Source: Cylindrospermum stagnale PCC 7417 (GTDB lineage: Bacteria > Cyanobacteriota > Cyanobacteriia > Cyanobacteriales > Nostocaceae). Taken from it: DNA of 64,000 bases. Below, piece by piece: positions 17,389 to 26,632 of this stretch (position 1 is the first letter of the stretch; every line of letters begins with the position of its first letter). Location: NCBI RefSeq assembly GCF_000317535.1, contig NC_020050.1:237315-301314 (forward strand), written 5' to 3'. The notes under the pieces are model-generated. The model did not search any database and had not been told where the DNA came from. It saw only the letters and a program-made list of their open reading frames with translations. The translations under genes were made by a program, and so were the position numbers.

Positions 17389-17697
17389 TTCTGGATGTTT
17401 CCAAATTTTGTAAACCAATGGTTTACAGATTTTCCACAATTGCTGCTGCAACAGTTGTGGTCAGCAGTTACAAGTATTATATACTACTAACTTAGTAATT
17501 GAATTCTGGATGTTCCCGAATTTTGTAAACCAATGGTTTACAGATTTTCCGCAATTGCTGCTGCAACAGTTGTGGTCAGTAAGTAACCCGACAGAATTAA
17601 TTACATCCTGGGTTCTTTGCTAGACAAGGAGTTCAGTCAAAAATCTGTGTAATTATTATGTACTACTCTTTGGGCATTTAGTATTATATACTACTAA
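17389..17697. repeat. Direct-repeat/palindrome array (operator, iteron or origin candidate)
   Basis: This fills the 360-bp gap 17379-17738. Two 76-bp direct repeats, 17389-17464 and 17504-17579, differ at three positions. Each contains a perfect palindrome gtaaaccaatggtttac (17410-17426 and 17525-17541) and an imperfect palindrome ccacaattgctg…caacagttgtgg. An exact 18-bp repeat agtattatatactactaa occurs at 17473-17490 and 17680-17697, with a weaker third copy near 17652-17668. Repeats this ordered between two genes of a mobile element suggest binding sites for a plasmid protein: promoter/operator, oriV, oriT or partition site. No CRISPR-like regular spacing is seen. Confidence 0.85.
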
Positions 17698-17738
17698 TTT
17701 AATAAGTGAATTCTTGAGCGGATATCAGATTTGCACCA

Positions 17739-20700
17739 TCAGTTCAACTCTACATCCTTACTCTGACTGCGATGCCTGTAGTGACCGTAGCCCTCGCCTT
17801 TGGCACTGAACACCGCGCCATCACCAGTATTTGATAGATCCTGTTTACTCCTCAGTGATAGTGATCGCCTTTGGCGGGGCGTAGCCCATCGCGTAGTGTC
17901 TCGTAGAGAAGTGCTGCTTTCAGCAGTTCGCTCTCTTTCCAAAATCATCTCCTCTAACTCACTTGCGGCTGCTTCTGAAAGCGGAAATATCTCCTCACCA
18001 GTCTGGATATTTCCTCGACAAATCGTCCGCTTACCCTCATTCCGCACAATAAAATCACCACTAGGTTGCACATAAGCAGTCCAATGGCTACCAATTTTAA
18101 ACTGTTCAATTTCATTACTGGTAGATTGATTAGCTTGTCGCTGTTCGTAGGTAATAGCGATCGCACCTACTAAATTATCAAACATTTCCTTACGCCAGTG
18201 TTCGCGGTGAATAGCTCTCAACTCCCCAGCAGTATCTAACTTTGGTTCAAATTCCGGTAATGTCACCTCTGGCAACTGTATCGACTCAGGATTAACCTTC
18301 AGGACAATACTAGAACCATCTGGTTGCAAAACGGCTGCAAATGTAGTCCCAACGGGCAGCTTCGGACTATCAGGCGCAAAAGTGCCTAAATTTTTACCAT
18401 CAATCTGTAATATTGGTGTACCGTTGTAACGATAAAACTCTGGGTGTGATTCAGGTAATTCAAAAACTCCCACTTCCAGAGTAACGCTGCGCTTTTTCCA
18501 TTGCTTACTAGCAAAGTTTTCATTAGCAAAATCATTGTATTTGATACCCAATACTTTAATTTCATCAAACTGAAAATCCTGAAGCTGCTGACATACCTCC
18601 TCTGTAAACAAGTTATATGCCAATGCACCCACACCCGAATCCTGACGTGATTCTGCCCAACTATGGTCAGATGGAGGGATAATTCTCAAATCCTTGGGGA
18701 TATTCAGTTCATCTAAATCGTTAATGTTTTCACCAAATTTAGCCGCTAATTTTTCAGATACTTTCGGGGATAAGTCTTTCAAAGCAAATTCAATCAGAGG
18801 TAATTGAGGATGAATAGTGGCATCAAATTTAATTCCCTTTTGTTCTAAAGACTCTTTCCATTTAATAGCACCTGCACCAAACGGAACACTCAAAACATAA
18901 GTATCTTGTGGTAATGCCGCGCTGGGCAATTCATAATCGTGCTCAAACGAAAACGTAATTTCCATCTGTTCTGCCAGCTTTAAACAGTCTTTGCGATGTC
19001 GGTCTAATTCTGGACGGGTGTGTTGTGTATGCCACAGCGCCGCCGCACCTTCCAAGCGCTCCTCTGGAGTAGTGAATAATTCATCAATTTCTGCTCTATA
19101 ACTATCGTAAAGTTTGCCCAACTCTTCATTAAAGGCTTCCTTATCATCTCCCACCCGTTCCTTAATTTCGTCTCTAGCTTGCTGAAACCTTGTTTTCAGT
19201 TCTTCTGCCCATTCCAAAGCATCTACAGATAATGTTTCTTTGGGAAACAGGTAGCGAAACTCATGCCTATCTCTGCTGCGAATGCGTGTTGGTTCCCACA
19301 AGGGATTGACAACTTCTCTGGCCATAACGTTAATTGAGCCAGGAGCATCCGCAGGCATGGCAAAGGAGCGATAAAGCCGTTCATCTTTTTTAAAGTCAAA
19401 AAAGTAACTGGGGTGAGACTCTGACCATTTTTTGGCATCTGCGAGTAAATTTTCCCCACCTATTTCTTTGATATCTTCCAATCTTTCTGCACTTTTAGGT
19501 GAATCTACTTCTACCTGAAGTGCCTGAAATAGACGGTTTAGCAGCTTCCTTTGTCGTCTGACAAACCGCTCCACATTCTCACCGTCTTTGGGCATTGAGG
19601 ACTGCACACGCCCGATGTTTGTCGCTACCAGCCCTACTTTATTTTGACTGCTGGCAGCCGCAATTTGAGACAATCTAGGGTATTTTAAGTTTCCTTCTTC
19701 ATCTGTGATTTCCGTATATGCCAGCTTAGGACGTTGCTTAACTGGCTCAAAACGTCCCGGTGTACCTGCGCGGAGAGTTTCACTAGCAATGTTAGGCAGT
19801 TTACTGGCTGGACTAACCATCAATTGGTCGCCGTCAAAATCGGCTTGGTGGTATTCCTCGGCATCCTTGGGGTGAATCCAAACTACGTTGCGAGTTTTGT
19901 TTAATTCTGGGTCGTGGATGTTTTGGTAGAGGCGGATGTTGTCTGAGTTAACGATAGGGTAACGGGTGAGAATTACATCTCCTTCCGGTAGGTGGGGTAC
20001 ACAAATTGTGCCACGATTTAAGCGATCGCACGGCATGGCCATACCTGAACTGTGGCTGTATCCACTCTTAATCGCTAAATCACGCCATTGATTGGCTATG
20101 TAATCGGTAGCAAACTTGCGGAATTTGGGAGTTTCAATCAATTGACCATATTTATCGCTACGTAATAAGGAAATCCAGCGAGATTCCTGTGCTTGATTGT
20201 TAGCATCACCCTCAATTTCGTCAACAGCTTCTTCTGAATGCTCTTGCTGCAATCGCTGTTGTTTTTCAGATTGTTGAATAATATATTTTGCCAGTGCTAA
20301 TGGATTGCGCTGCAATTCGGCTAGTTCTCTAGCTTTTTCTGCGGTGGGTTGACTTAAATCTTGTTTGACTGCTGCTTCTGAATACCAAATGGTAAACTGC
20401 CAACTATTATCGTAGCTGGTGGCTTTGGCGTTACCTCGATTACCAATTACCGCTTGGGGAAATTCATAGTCACCGCAAGGTATCAAGTCTTTAAGCTGAG
20501 ATTTTTTAATGCCTTTGATTGAGGAACGATCCATAATGATATCGTAACCCTCTGCATCAGTTATTTTGGCATCTGGTAAAAGAGTTCCTTTCGATAAAAA
20601 GCTAGTTTTCGGACATTGTGAGTTATCAGCTTCAGCCCAAGATTTCATCCACGCAAACCGAAATTGAAGTGGACAATTGCGTTCTCCTCCCAATTGTTTG

Positions 20701-21236
20701 GCAAGTTGAGGTGAAATCTTGCCGTGACAGTCTCCGGTTTTGTAATCAGCATACTGTGGATCTTCAAAGTCCACAATTTTAACTCGCAGCCCTGTAAATG
20801 TTTCTGAGCCTTTGTAGCAATTGCTAACTAGTAAAGAGCCATAGCGACAAGCGGTATCCGGTTCTGTAGCGAATAAGCGGCTAATATTTTTACTCAGTGA
20901 ATTATCAGCAAAATAATAATTATTGCCTGAACTGAAGACTAACTTGCGTCGAATGCCATCTTTAAAAGTTCTTGGTCTTAAATGGTCTGCATCTGGATTT
21001 TTACTCTCGATTTTAACCAGTAGTAGAAATTGTAAATCTTCCGGCTCAAACATTTGTTCGAGCAGAGAATTTTTGATAATTTCTGGCTCTGATAAATATC
21101 TCCCCTTGCCGTTATTGTAAGACCCATCAAAGATAGGTATGCTCAGACCAGAACCTTCTATGACTCTAGTGCTTAAATCCATTACCAATAATCTATTAGA
21201 CAGCTTATCTAGCAAGCATGAGACTCTAATATTCAC
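17739..21236 (-). CDS. Single-chain two-barrel RNA polymerase-like protein (RdRP/YonO-related)
   Basis: A 1165-residue protein (from a GTG at 21236; ATG at 21182 is an alternative). Residues 466-470 are DFDGD inside EYHQADFDGDQLM, the metal-binding catalytic signature of double-psi beta-barrel RNA polymerases (NADFDGD in bacterial beta', DxDGD in eukaryotic RdRP). About 40 residues before it is GDVILTRYPIVNSDNIRL, matching the Gly-x-Val…Arg-x-Pro strand of that barrel. Residues 169-175 (DCHGKIS), then LAKQL and PLQFRFAW, match the first barrel of cellular RdRPs (DGxGxIS…QxR). Both barrels lie in one chain, as in RdRP and phage YonO. The last 45 residues derive from a dispersed repeat. Template type (RNA or DNA) cannot be told; activity is inferred. 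Confidence 0.8.
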   Translation of the reverse strand: MNIRVSCLLDKLSNRLLVMDLSTRVIEGSGLSIPIFDGSYNNGKGRYLSEPEIIKNSLLEQMFEPEDLQFLLLVKIESKNPDADHLRPRTFKDGIRRKLVFSSGNNYYFADNSLSKNISRLFATEPDTACRYGSLLVSNCYKGSETFTGLRVKIVDFEDPQYADYKTGDCHGKISPQLAKQLGGERNCPLQFRFAWMKSWAEADNSQCPKTSFLSKGTLLPDAKITDAEGYDIIMDRSSIKGIKKSQLKDLIPCGDYEFPQAVIGNRGNAKATSYDNSWQFTIWYSEAAVKQDLSQPTAEKARELAELQRNPLALAKYIIQQSEKQQRLQQEHSEEAVDEIEGDANNQAQESRWISLLRSDKYGQLIETPKFRKFATDYIANQWRDLAIKSGYSHSSGMAMPCDRLNRGTICVPHLPEGDVILTRYPIVNSDNIRLYQNIHDPELNKTRNVVWIHPKDAEEYHQADFDGDQLMVSPASKLPNIASETLRAGTPGRFEPVKQRPKLAYTEITDEEGNLKYPRLSQIAAASSQNKVGLVATNIGRVQSSMPKDGENVERFVRRQRKLLNRLFQALQVEVDSPKSAERLEDIKEIGGENLLADAKKWSESHPSYFFDFKKDERLYRSFAMPADAPGSINVMAREVVNPLWEPTRIRSRDRHEFRYLFPKETLSVDALEWAEELKTRFQQARDEIKERVGDDKEAFNEELGKLYDSYRAEIDELFTTPEERLEGAAALWHTQHTRPELDRHRKDCLKLAEQMEITFSFEHDYELPSAALPQDTYVLSVPFGAGAIKWKESLEQKGIKFDATIHPQLPLIEFALKDLSPKVSEKLAAKFGENINDLDELNIPKDLRIIPPSDHSWAESRQDSGVGALAYNLFTEEVCQQLQDFQFDEIKVLGIKYNDFANENFASKQWKKRSVTLEVGVFELPESHPEFYRYNGTPILQIDGKNLGTFAPDSPKLPVGTTFAAVLQPDGSSIVLKVNPESIQLPEVTLPEFEPKLDTAGELRAIHREHWRKEMFDNLVGAIAITYEQRQANQSTSNEIEQFKIGSHWTAYVQPSGDFIVRNEGKRTICRGNIQTGEEIFPLSEAAASELEEMILERERTAESSTSLRDTTRWATPRQRRSLSLRSKQDLSNTGDGAVFSAKGEGYGHYRHRSQSKDVELN

Positions 21237-21365
21237 CTTGGCACGGAATTACACCCAGTAAAATCATCCAAGTGGATAATTTACTGATTTCATAGCCAAC
21301 GATATTTTTACGGTATTATCTCTGCTGGCAGACGGAGGAGAAAGTTAGATATCTGGACAGGGCTT

Positions 21366-24300
21366 TCAAAGGTTAACTGCTTGTAGCAACTCTTCAAACA
21401 AGGGTTCGCCAAAATTCATAAATCGTAGTGAAGGCATTTCATCAAAAATATTAGGGTAAAAAGTAACAATGTAATTCTGCCCTTTGTAATTCAGTTGCCA
21501 AGTACCTTCACTCCTTCTCTCAAACTGCACACCACTGGTCGTTAAAATTGCTGAGGACGTGAATAACTGCTCAATAATTTCTGGCGTAAATGGACTGGAA
21601 GTAATTGGTTTTTGAATTTCTGCTAAGTCGGCGTCCAAGTCCATCGCTACCATTTCTTCAATTGCTAGACGAGGTGGTGGACTGTCTAATACAGAATCGA
21701 ATTCAGACATTAAAACATCCTCTTCTTCTGGATCTGCACTCATAACAGCCTGTTCAATAAAGGTAGGGACTTGAGCTAAAATAGGTTGGAGATTGCCCAC
21801 GACTGTAGCAAAAGCGTTTATGCGATCGCGCAATTTTCTATAAACCTTCGCTTCTACAGTGCCGTCATAATAGAAGTTGTGGATTCGCACAGTAGGATAT
21901 CTTTGTCCAATGCGGTCGATTCTCCCAATGCGCTGTTCGACCCGCATGGGATTCCAAGGCATATCGTAATTAATCAACACACCGCAATTTTGCAAGTTCA
22001 AACCCTCGGAAGCAGACTCAGTACAGAGGAGAATTTTGATTTCATCTTGACGGAAGCGCCGTTTAATATCTTCTTTGGGAACTAAACACCAATTTGGTTG
22101 ACTGTTGACGGTTGACTGTGGACTGTATTGTTCAGTCAACTTTGGTTGACTGTTGACAGTTGACTGTGGACTGTATTGTTCAATCAAGGGTAAACTGTGA
22201 ACTGTCAACAATTCCCCACCGCGACCGGAGTAACAAGCCACTTGGCTACCGTACAACTCCTTCAAAGTATCCCGCAGATAATCCATCGTGTCGGTGTACT
22301 GGGTAAAAACGATCGCAGTTTCCCGTTCAGTCAATTCTTGACGCAAAATCTGAATAAAGCGGGAAAGCTTTGTATCTTCTCCGGTGTTTTCAAACTGGTG
22401 TAATAATTCTTCCAGGTATTGAATCTCCTGGGGGTCTACTGGTTCAAAGAAAGTTTCCAACCCAGCAATCACTGCATCATCGGCATCGTCTACATCTGCT
22501 AAATCATCTTCGCTTAAAACACTTCCATGCTGAGTTAGCAGATAATCCAACCGGCGTTGCAGAGATGATTTGATAGCATAAAATGAACTCGTCAGGCGCT
22601 TGCGGTACAGCGTCATCAAGAAACCCAGACAAGAACGCTGTTCTTTTTGAGCTAATCGGTAAAAATGACGCACGTAGTCGCTAACGGCGACATAAAGTGG
22701 TACTTCTCGCTGCGGTTCTAAAGTAATAGCATTATCTTGCACAACTCTAGTAGGAATATCCTTCTCTAAAAGCCCCCGCTGGTAATATTGTCGGAGAGTA
22801 TCGCGGGTGTGACGAAACATCAAGTCTTTTAGAGGAGTATTCACAGTCAAGTATTGGCGCGAAGTAGCAATGAAATCTTCATCTGCCAATAATTGTTTGT
22901 GATTAGAGATTTTCTTACCCCGCTGCCATATATCTTGCATTTTATAAGCCAAAATGCGATCTACTCCGCCCCGGTGTTCGCGATGGGCTACGCCCTGCTG
23001 TTCGCGTTCGGCTCCGCCGTGCCGTTGGCGATCGCTATTTGTCAAAAACTGCTGTAACCTAGAACAAGGTTGGCCACCACGCTGAAAGTAGTCGGTAGAC
23101 ATAACTTGCCAAAAATTAATTACTTCCTGCTTGACAGCACCTTGTAGTGAAGCGAAATAATCACAGAAGTTATCACCGTAACTCCAATGTCCTTGCAGTC
23201 CCAACAGGTGTAATAAGTCGAAAATTTCTATGGCATCAATTTGCATCGGAGTTGCTGAGAGCAGAACCAGAGATTTTGTTTTCTCCTTTAGCTGTTCCAT
23301 CAACTCTAACAAGCGATTAGGTGTTTCCTTGCGGTCTTGAGGACTTTTACGCCTTGCGTGGTGTGCTTCATCCAATACCACTAAATCCCAAGGTTCTGCT
23401 TCTAGTATCTGGCGCATTCTCTCAGTTCTCCGCACCAAATGGGAAGAAGCCAGGATTAAGTCTTGGGTATTCCAAGGATTAGTTAACGGTTGACTGTTGA
23501 CGGCGATGCACTGAGCTTGCCGAAGTGTTGACTGTTGACGGTATTTTTCTGTCAACAGTGAACTGTCAACAGTGAACGAATTTTGTGTATAACTCCAAAA
23601 ATGTAGATTAAATTTTTCCCGTAATTCTTCTTGCCATTGGGGTTGAACGCTAGCAGGTGCTAAAATCAGTACCCGCTTCACTTTTTTGGATAACAGCAGA
23701 TAGCGCAAAATTAAACCAGTTTCAATTGTCTTACCTAAACCAACTTCGTCAGCAATGAGAAAACTTTGGGGAAAATTTTGAGCAACGCGGCGCAGTATTT
23801 TAATTTGGTGCGGCCAGGGGTGAATGGGAATTGATTTTAGACAAAAGTCCAAGCAGCCGGGATGTTCATGAATATTGGCAAGTTGAGTAAATGCTAACCG
23901 TTCTTGTTCACTGATGACAGTTGACCGTTGATGGTTGACTGATGACGGTTCACTGTTTATTTCAGTTACCTGTGAACTGTTAAAAGTTGACCAATTTTGC
24001 TCACTATTAACTGTTAACTCTTCCCTGTCAACATTATTAATTGGTCGAGTATCAAATTCTACTTGAGAGTTCCAATCGGGTTTAGTGGTGGGGGCATAAC
24101 GTAACAGCTTTTTCTGCACTGCTTCTGGAACTTCAAAGACTCGCACATTAGGCGATATATCATACCAAAGTTGCTCAAACCTAGCTACTTCTTCTTCAAC
24201 TCTATCTAATTCCCTTCCTCCCTCCCAAGAACAATAAACGTGAAAGGATTCTACATTCCTCTCCCAGCCACCGATGGATTCGTTATTGGAACCGTTAAAT

Positions 24301-24794
24301 GCTAATTTATCGCCCTTGCTATCAGTAAAAATGCCAACTTTTTCATGAAATATATGCCGTGGATCTAGTTGCTGTGTACTATCTTCTGGTTGCCCATTTT
24401 CTTTTATAGGAATAGCAATTTTAATATCGAGATACTGGTTTTGAATCAACCAACTGAGAATTTCTAAGTGTTTGAGTTGGGCAAAACTTTCTGGTGGTTT
24501 TAAGTCTGCGTCTAACCGAGATAGTAATGCGTCTCGCAATTCGTATCCTTGTTGAATTGCTTGTAAATCCTGTGGGCTAAACTGACAGCCCATGATTAAC
24601 CGTATTCGCCCTTCGTTGTACAGCATTGCACCTAAACCCCGTGCAACTTTACTCAAGATAGCACTGCTAAAAAAACCTGCTTTGCGGTCATATTGAATGG
24701 CACACTCTAAAGCAGGAATGTAGAAATCAGTGATAGTATTATGGGTGTTGCTGGTGTAGCTAATTTTCCAAGGATATTCACGCAGATTTTTCAA
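21366..24794 (-). CDS. SNF2/DEAH helicase with N-terminal phospholipase D-like domain (defence cassette)
   Basis: A 1142-residue protein. Residues 1-185 form a PLD-like domain with HEKVGIF (His150, Lys152) and FNGSNNES, the HxK…GSxN half-site. The SNF2-type helicase core follows: motif I DEVGLGKT near 350, DEAHHARR near 470, motif III LLSATPM, and the C-terminal lobe with IVFTQYTDT, SEGLNLQ and RIGRIDRIGQ. Such PLD-helicases occur with DUF499 and DUF1156 genes in anti-phage loci. Only a TTG start (24794) is available after an upstream stop. Four low-complexity inserts made from short tandem repeats (about 22090-22225, 22960-23040, 23485-23580, 23905-24020) interrupt it in frame. It probably unwinds or translocates on DNA for the cassette. 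Confidence 0.88.
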   Translation of the reverse strand: MKNLREYPWKISYTSNTHNTITDFYIPALECAIQYDRKAGFFSSAILSKVARGLGAMLYNEGRIRLIMGCQFSPQDLQAIQQGYELRDALLSRLDADLKPPESFAQLKHLEILSWLIQNQYLDIKIAIPIKENGQPEDSTQQLDPRHIFHEKVGIFTDSKGDKLAFNGSNNESIGGWERNVESFHVYCSWEGGRELDRVEEEVARFEQLWYDISPNVRVFEVPEAVQKKLLRYAPTTKPDWNSQVEFDTRPINNVDREELTVNSEQNWSTFNSSQVTEINSEPSSVNHQRSTVISEQERLAFTQLANIHEHPGCLDFCLKSIPIHPWPHQIKILRRVAQNFPQSFLIADEVGLGKTIETGLILRYLLLSKKVKRVLILAPASVQPQWQEELREKFNLHFWSYTQNSFTVDSSLLTEKYRQQSTLRQAQCIAVNSQPLTNPWNTQDLILASSHLVRRTERMRQILEAEPWDLVVLDEAHHARRKSPQDRKETPNRLLELMEQLKEKTKSLVLLSATPMQIDAIEIFDLLHLLGLQGHWSYGDNFCDYFASLQGAVKQEVINFWQVMSTDYFQRGGQPCSRLQQFLTNSDRQRHGGAEREQQGVAHREHRGGVDRILAYKMQDIWQRGKKISNHKQLLADEDFIATSRQYLTVNTPLKDLMFRHTRDTLRQYYQRGLLEKDIPTRVVQDNAITLEPQREVPLYVAVSDYVRHFYRLAQKEQRSCLGFLMTLYRKRLTSSFYAIKSSLQRRLDYLLTQHGSVLSEDDLADVDDADDAVIAGLETFFEPVDPQEIQYLEELLHQFENTGEDTKLSRFIQILRQELTERETAIVFTQYTDTMDYLRDTLKELYGSQVACYSGRGGELLTVHSLPLIEQYSPQSTVNSQPKLTEQYSPQSTVNSQPNWCLVPKEDIKRRFRQDEIKILLCTESASEGLNLQNCGVLINYDMPWNPMRVEQRIGRIDRIGQRYPTVRIHNFYYDGTVEAKVYRKLRDRINAFATVVGNLQPILAQVPTFIEQAVMSADPEEEDVLMSEFDSVLDSPPPRLAIEEMVAMDLDADLAEIQKPITSSPFTPEIIEQLFTSSAILTTSGVQFERRSEGTWQLNYKGQNYIVTFYPNIFDEMPSLRFMNFGEPLFEELLQAVNL

Positions 24795-24911
24795 ATTTCT
24801 AACCAGTTATCTAATTTTAAGTTGGGAATATTGATAAAATATTTGATATTTGTTAGTAACAAGAATATCGTCACAAAAACGAGCTACAGACGTAAATAAT
24901 TAAAGGTTTGT

Positions 24912-24933
24912 AGTGAGGGCTAAAGCCCTCACT
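24912..24933. repeat. Perfect 10-bp hairpin repeat
   Basis: The sequence agtgagggct, two A residues, and agccctcact form a perfect stem. This is a common cyanobacterial repeat hairpin, and it abuts the MITE-like element on its right. It lies upstream of the helicase gene and could attenuate read-through into it. Confidence 0.7.
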
Positions 24934-24934
24934 A

Positions 24935-25135
24935 AGAGGATGTTTGAAAAGTTTATGGTGATGCATTAAGCATCGGCAGATCCCCATAAATCCACGCCAG
25001 TCGCTCATGGGGGAGACAAGAGAGTTCTGCGCGCTGGCTCCCCTGGACAAGGGGGACTTTAAGAACTTTTACCCCCTTTTTTAAGGGGGGCTAGGGGGGA
25101 TCTCGATCAATTTGGATACTTTTCAAACAACCTCT
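24935..25135. mobile_element. MITE-like element with 18-bp terminal inverted repeats
   Basis: The ends agaggatgtttgaaaagt (24935-24952) and acttttcaaacaacctct (25118-25135) are inverted copies with one mismatch. The 201-bp body has G-runs and C-runs (cccctggacaagggggac, ccccctttttt…aagggggg) that can fold, and no open frame. It lies in the 403-bp gap between the helicase and the 107-aa gene, so the defence operon has been invaded here. The remainder of the gap (24795-24911, 25136-25197) shows nothing further. Confidence 0.7.
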
Positions 25136-25197
25136 AAGAGCTAATTTCAATGTTTTTACATTAGTTAACTTAATTTAACTTATTTTTACCAACCTAC

Positions 25198-25521
25198 TTA
25201 ACGTACTAAACTGTCTGCCCATTCGCGCACACATTCGTGCGCTACTCCTGAACCTTTTCGACGGTATGCTTTGAGCGCCGCTTGGCTCTGCTGAACCATT
25301 TGGGCTTCAGTCAGAGGTTGAAAATTTAATGCCGCGTCTATTTCGCCTACGTCAAATAATTCTTCTGTTGTTTGAGTAAGTTGATTTGTCAGTAATTGCT
25401 CAAAATCTTCTAAGTCTCCGGATGTACCAGTCAGCCATGTTAAAAAGAGAGTTTTCACCTGTTCTCCAGGTAAAATTTCAAGATGTTCTACAATTTGCTG
25501 CCTAATATTGTTTGCTGTCAT
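25198..25521 (-). CDS. Small hypothetical protein
   Basis: A 107-residue acidic protein with no family that I can name. The middle (about 30-75) is Asp/Glu/Thr-rich and the C-terminal 40 residues form an amphipathic helix ending in a Trp-containing segment (VREWADSLVR). It lies 57 bp after the Uma2-like gene and in the same direction, so it may be co-transcribed with it. Size and charge would suit an antitoxin or accessory factor, but there is no DNA-binding motif to support this. Confidence 0.5.
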   Translation of the reverse strand: MTANNIRQQIVEHLEILPGEQVKTLFLTWLTGTSGDLEDFEQLLTNQLTQTTEELFDVGEIDAALNFQPLTEAQMVQQSQAALKAYRRKGSGVAHECVREWADSLVR

Positions 25522-25578
25522 CAGCTTTTAATTTTTGTAGTAGCTCTGCTATTTAGTCATCAGTTATCAGTCAATCAT

Positions 25579-26241
25579 TTAAAGTGTGTTAGGGTCAATC
25601 CCTTGCTGTTGTAATCTAGCTAACAGATTTTGCAATTGTTCTTCTGGTGTTGAGTATCTGTCACCATGCTCGTCATACCAATATAACCATTCCCGCGTCC
25701 TTCCTTGATAAGTACCCTGTTCCCGTCCAATACCTAAACTAATTTCTGGCATCCAAATTTTATCACCTGGTTGTAAAATGTATTTACCTTCGACTAAACG
25801 ATAAACTTCTAAACGTTGACGCTTACGACGTAGCCGCGTTGGTGCATAAATCGCATAATACAAAATGCCTAATTCTGCATAATCGATTTTTTTCTGTTCA
25901 TATTCGCCATTGTAAGTTTGTGAAACAACTTCTAAAGCTAAAATTGGTGGAATGTCTTCTTCTTCCCACAAAACGTAACTAGAACGTCCATTTTCACCAA
26001 CAAACCGTTCTACACCCAAACTCAAGAAACCATCAGGAACTATGGCTCCTTTATTGGGTGTATAATAAACTCCCATGTTAATGCCAAAAAACCAGTCATC
26101 GCGGTTTTGCCAGATTGCAGCTAAGATGGCTAACAATAAGTTGGGAATTAATATTTGCAGTTCGTTATCCACAGGAGTATCATCTGAATCGGGTAATTCT
26201 GCCGATGAAGGTAGGCATTCTAACGGATTATAGTTATACAT
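25579..26241 (-). CDS. Uma2-family (DUF820) PD-(D/E)xK nuclease-fold protein
   Basis: A 220-residue protein from the ATG at 26241; an in-frame GTG at 26271 is less likely. It shows the Uma2/DUF820 pattern: VPDGFLSLG (Asp of PD), PPILALEVVSQ (Glu of the ExK-like strand), and EQKKIDYAELGILYYAIYAP with the catalytic-type lysine and the typical Tyr-rich helix. Uma2 proteins are hugely expanded in cyanobacteria, often near transposons. Their biological target is unknown. It is inserted between the methylase and helicase genes of the defence cassette, in the same direction, and may be a passenger rather than a component. Confidence 0.85.
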   Translation of the reverse strand: MYNYNPLECLPSSAELPDSDDTPVDNELQILIPNLLLAILAAIWQNRDDWFFGINMGVYYTPNKGAIVPDGFLSLGVERFVGENGRSSYVLWEEEDIPPILALEVVSQTYNGEYEQKKIDYAELGILYYAIYAPTRLRRKRQRLEVYRLVEGKYILQPGDKIWMPEISLGIGREQGTYQGRTREWLYWYDEHGDRYSTPEEQLQNLLARLQQQGIDPNTL

Positions 26242-26359
26242 AACTTTTAAGCGAAGACAGAATACTGTCACTACAGGCTAACGCCTACATCAAATTTTAT
26301 CAAATAAATACTACTGAACACTACAATGATTGAAGAAGCAATCATTTGGTCTAGTTGTG

Positions 26360-26632
26360 ATGCAATCAATTTTCTGGACTGTAGAAGAAGTAGCCCTAAG
26401 AGCTAAACAGTTTTACGAAAACGGTATTCGTCAAAATGTCGAGTCTGGTGAAAATATCGGTAAGATGATTGTGATTGATGCAGAAACGGGTGAATATGGG
26501 ATTGATCCAACTGGTGTAGAGACAGCGTTAAAGTTAAAACAGAAAAACCCTAATGCTAGATTGTTCACTATACGGATTGGTTATGATGTTGCTGTAAGTT
26601 TTGGTGGTGCAATGGAGCGTACTGCTGAATGA
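26360..26632 (+). CDS. Small antitoxin-like protein paired with an aspartic protease
   Basis: About 91 residues from the ATG at 26360; the frame is also open from a TTG at 26330. The protein begins MQSIFWTVEEVALRAK, has a short beta-rich middle (KMIVIDAETGEYGID) and ends …GGAMERTAE. Its TGA overlaps the next ATG (ATGA at 26629-26632), so the two are translated together. Small proteins of this type commonly precede retropepsin-like protease genes in cyanobacteria, a layout like toxin-antitoxin pairs. The function is unproven. Opposite orientation to the surrounding cassette marks the pair as an insertion. Confidence 0.6.
   Translation: MQSIFWTVEEVALRAKQFYENGIRQNVESGENIGKMIVIDAETGEYGIDPTGVETALKLKQKNPNARLFTIRIGYDVAVSFGGAMERTAE

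Noticed and set aside
17389-17697. CRISPR array
   Set aside because: Only two long repeats with no regular short spacers and no cas genes nearby.
17739-21236. Fragment of a chromosomal rpoC gene
   Set aside because: Only the catalytic loop resembles beta'. The protein carries both barrels with RdRP-type first-barrel motifs and lacks the beta' domains around NADFDGD.
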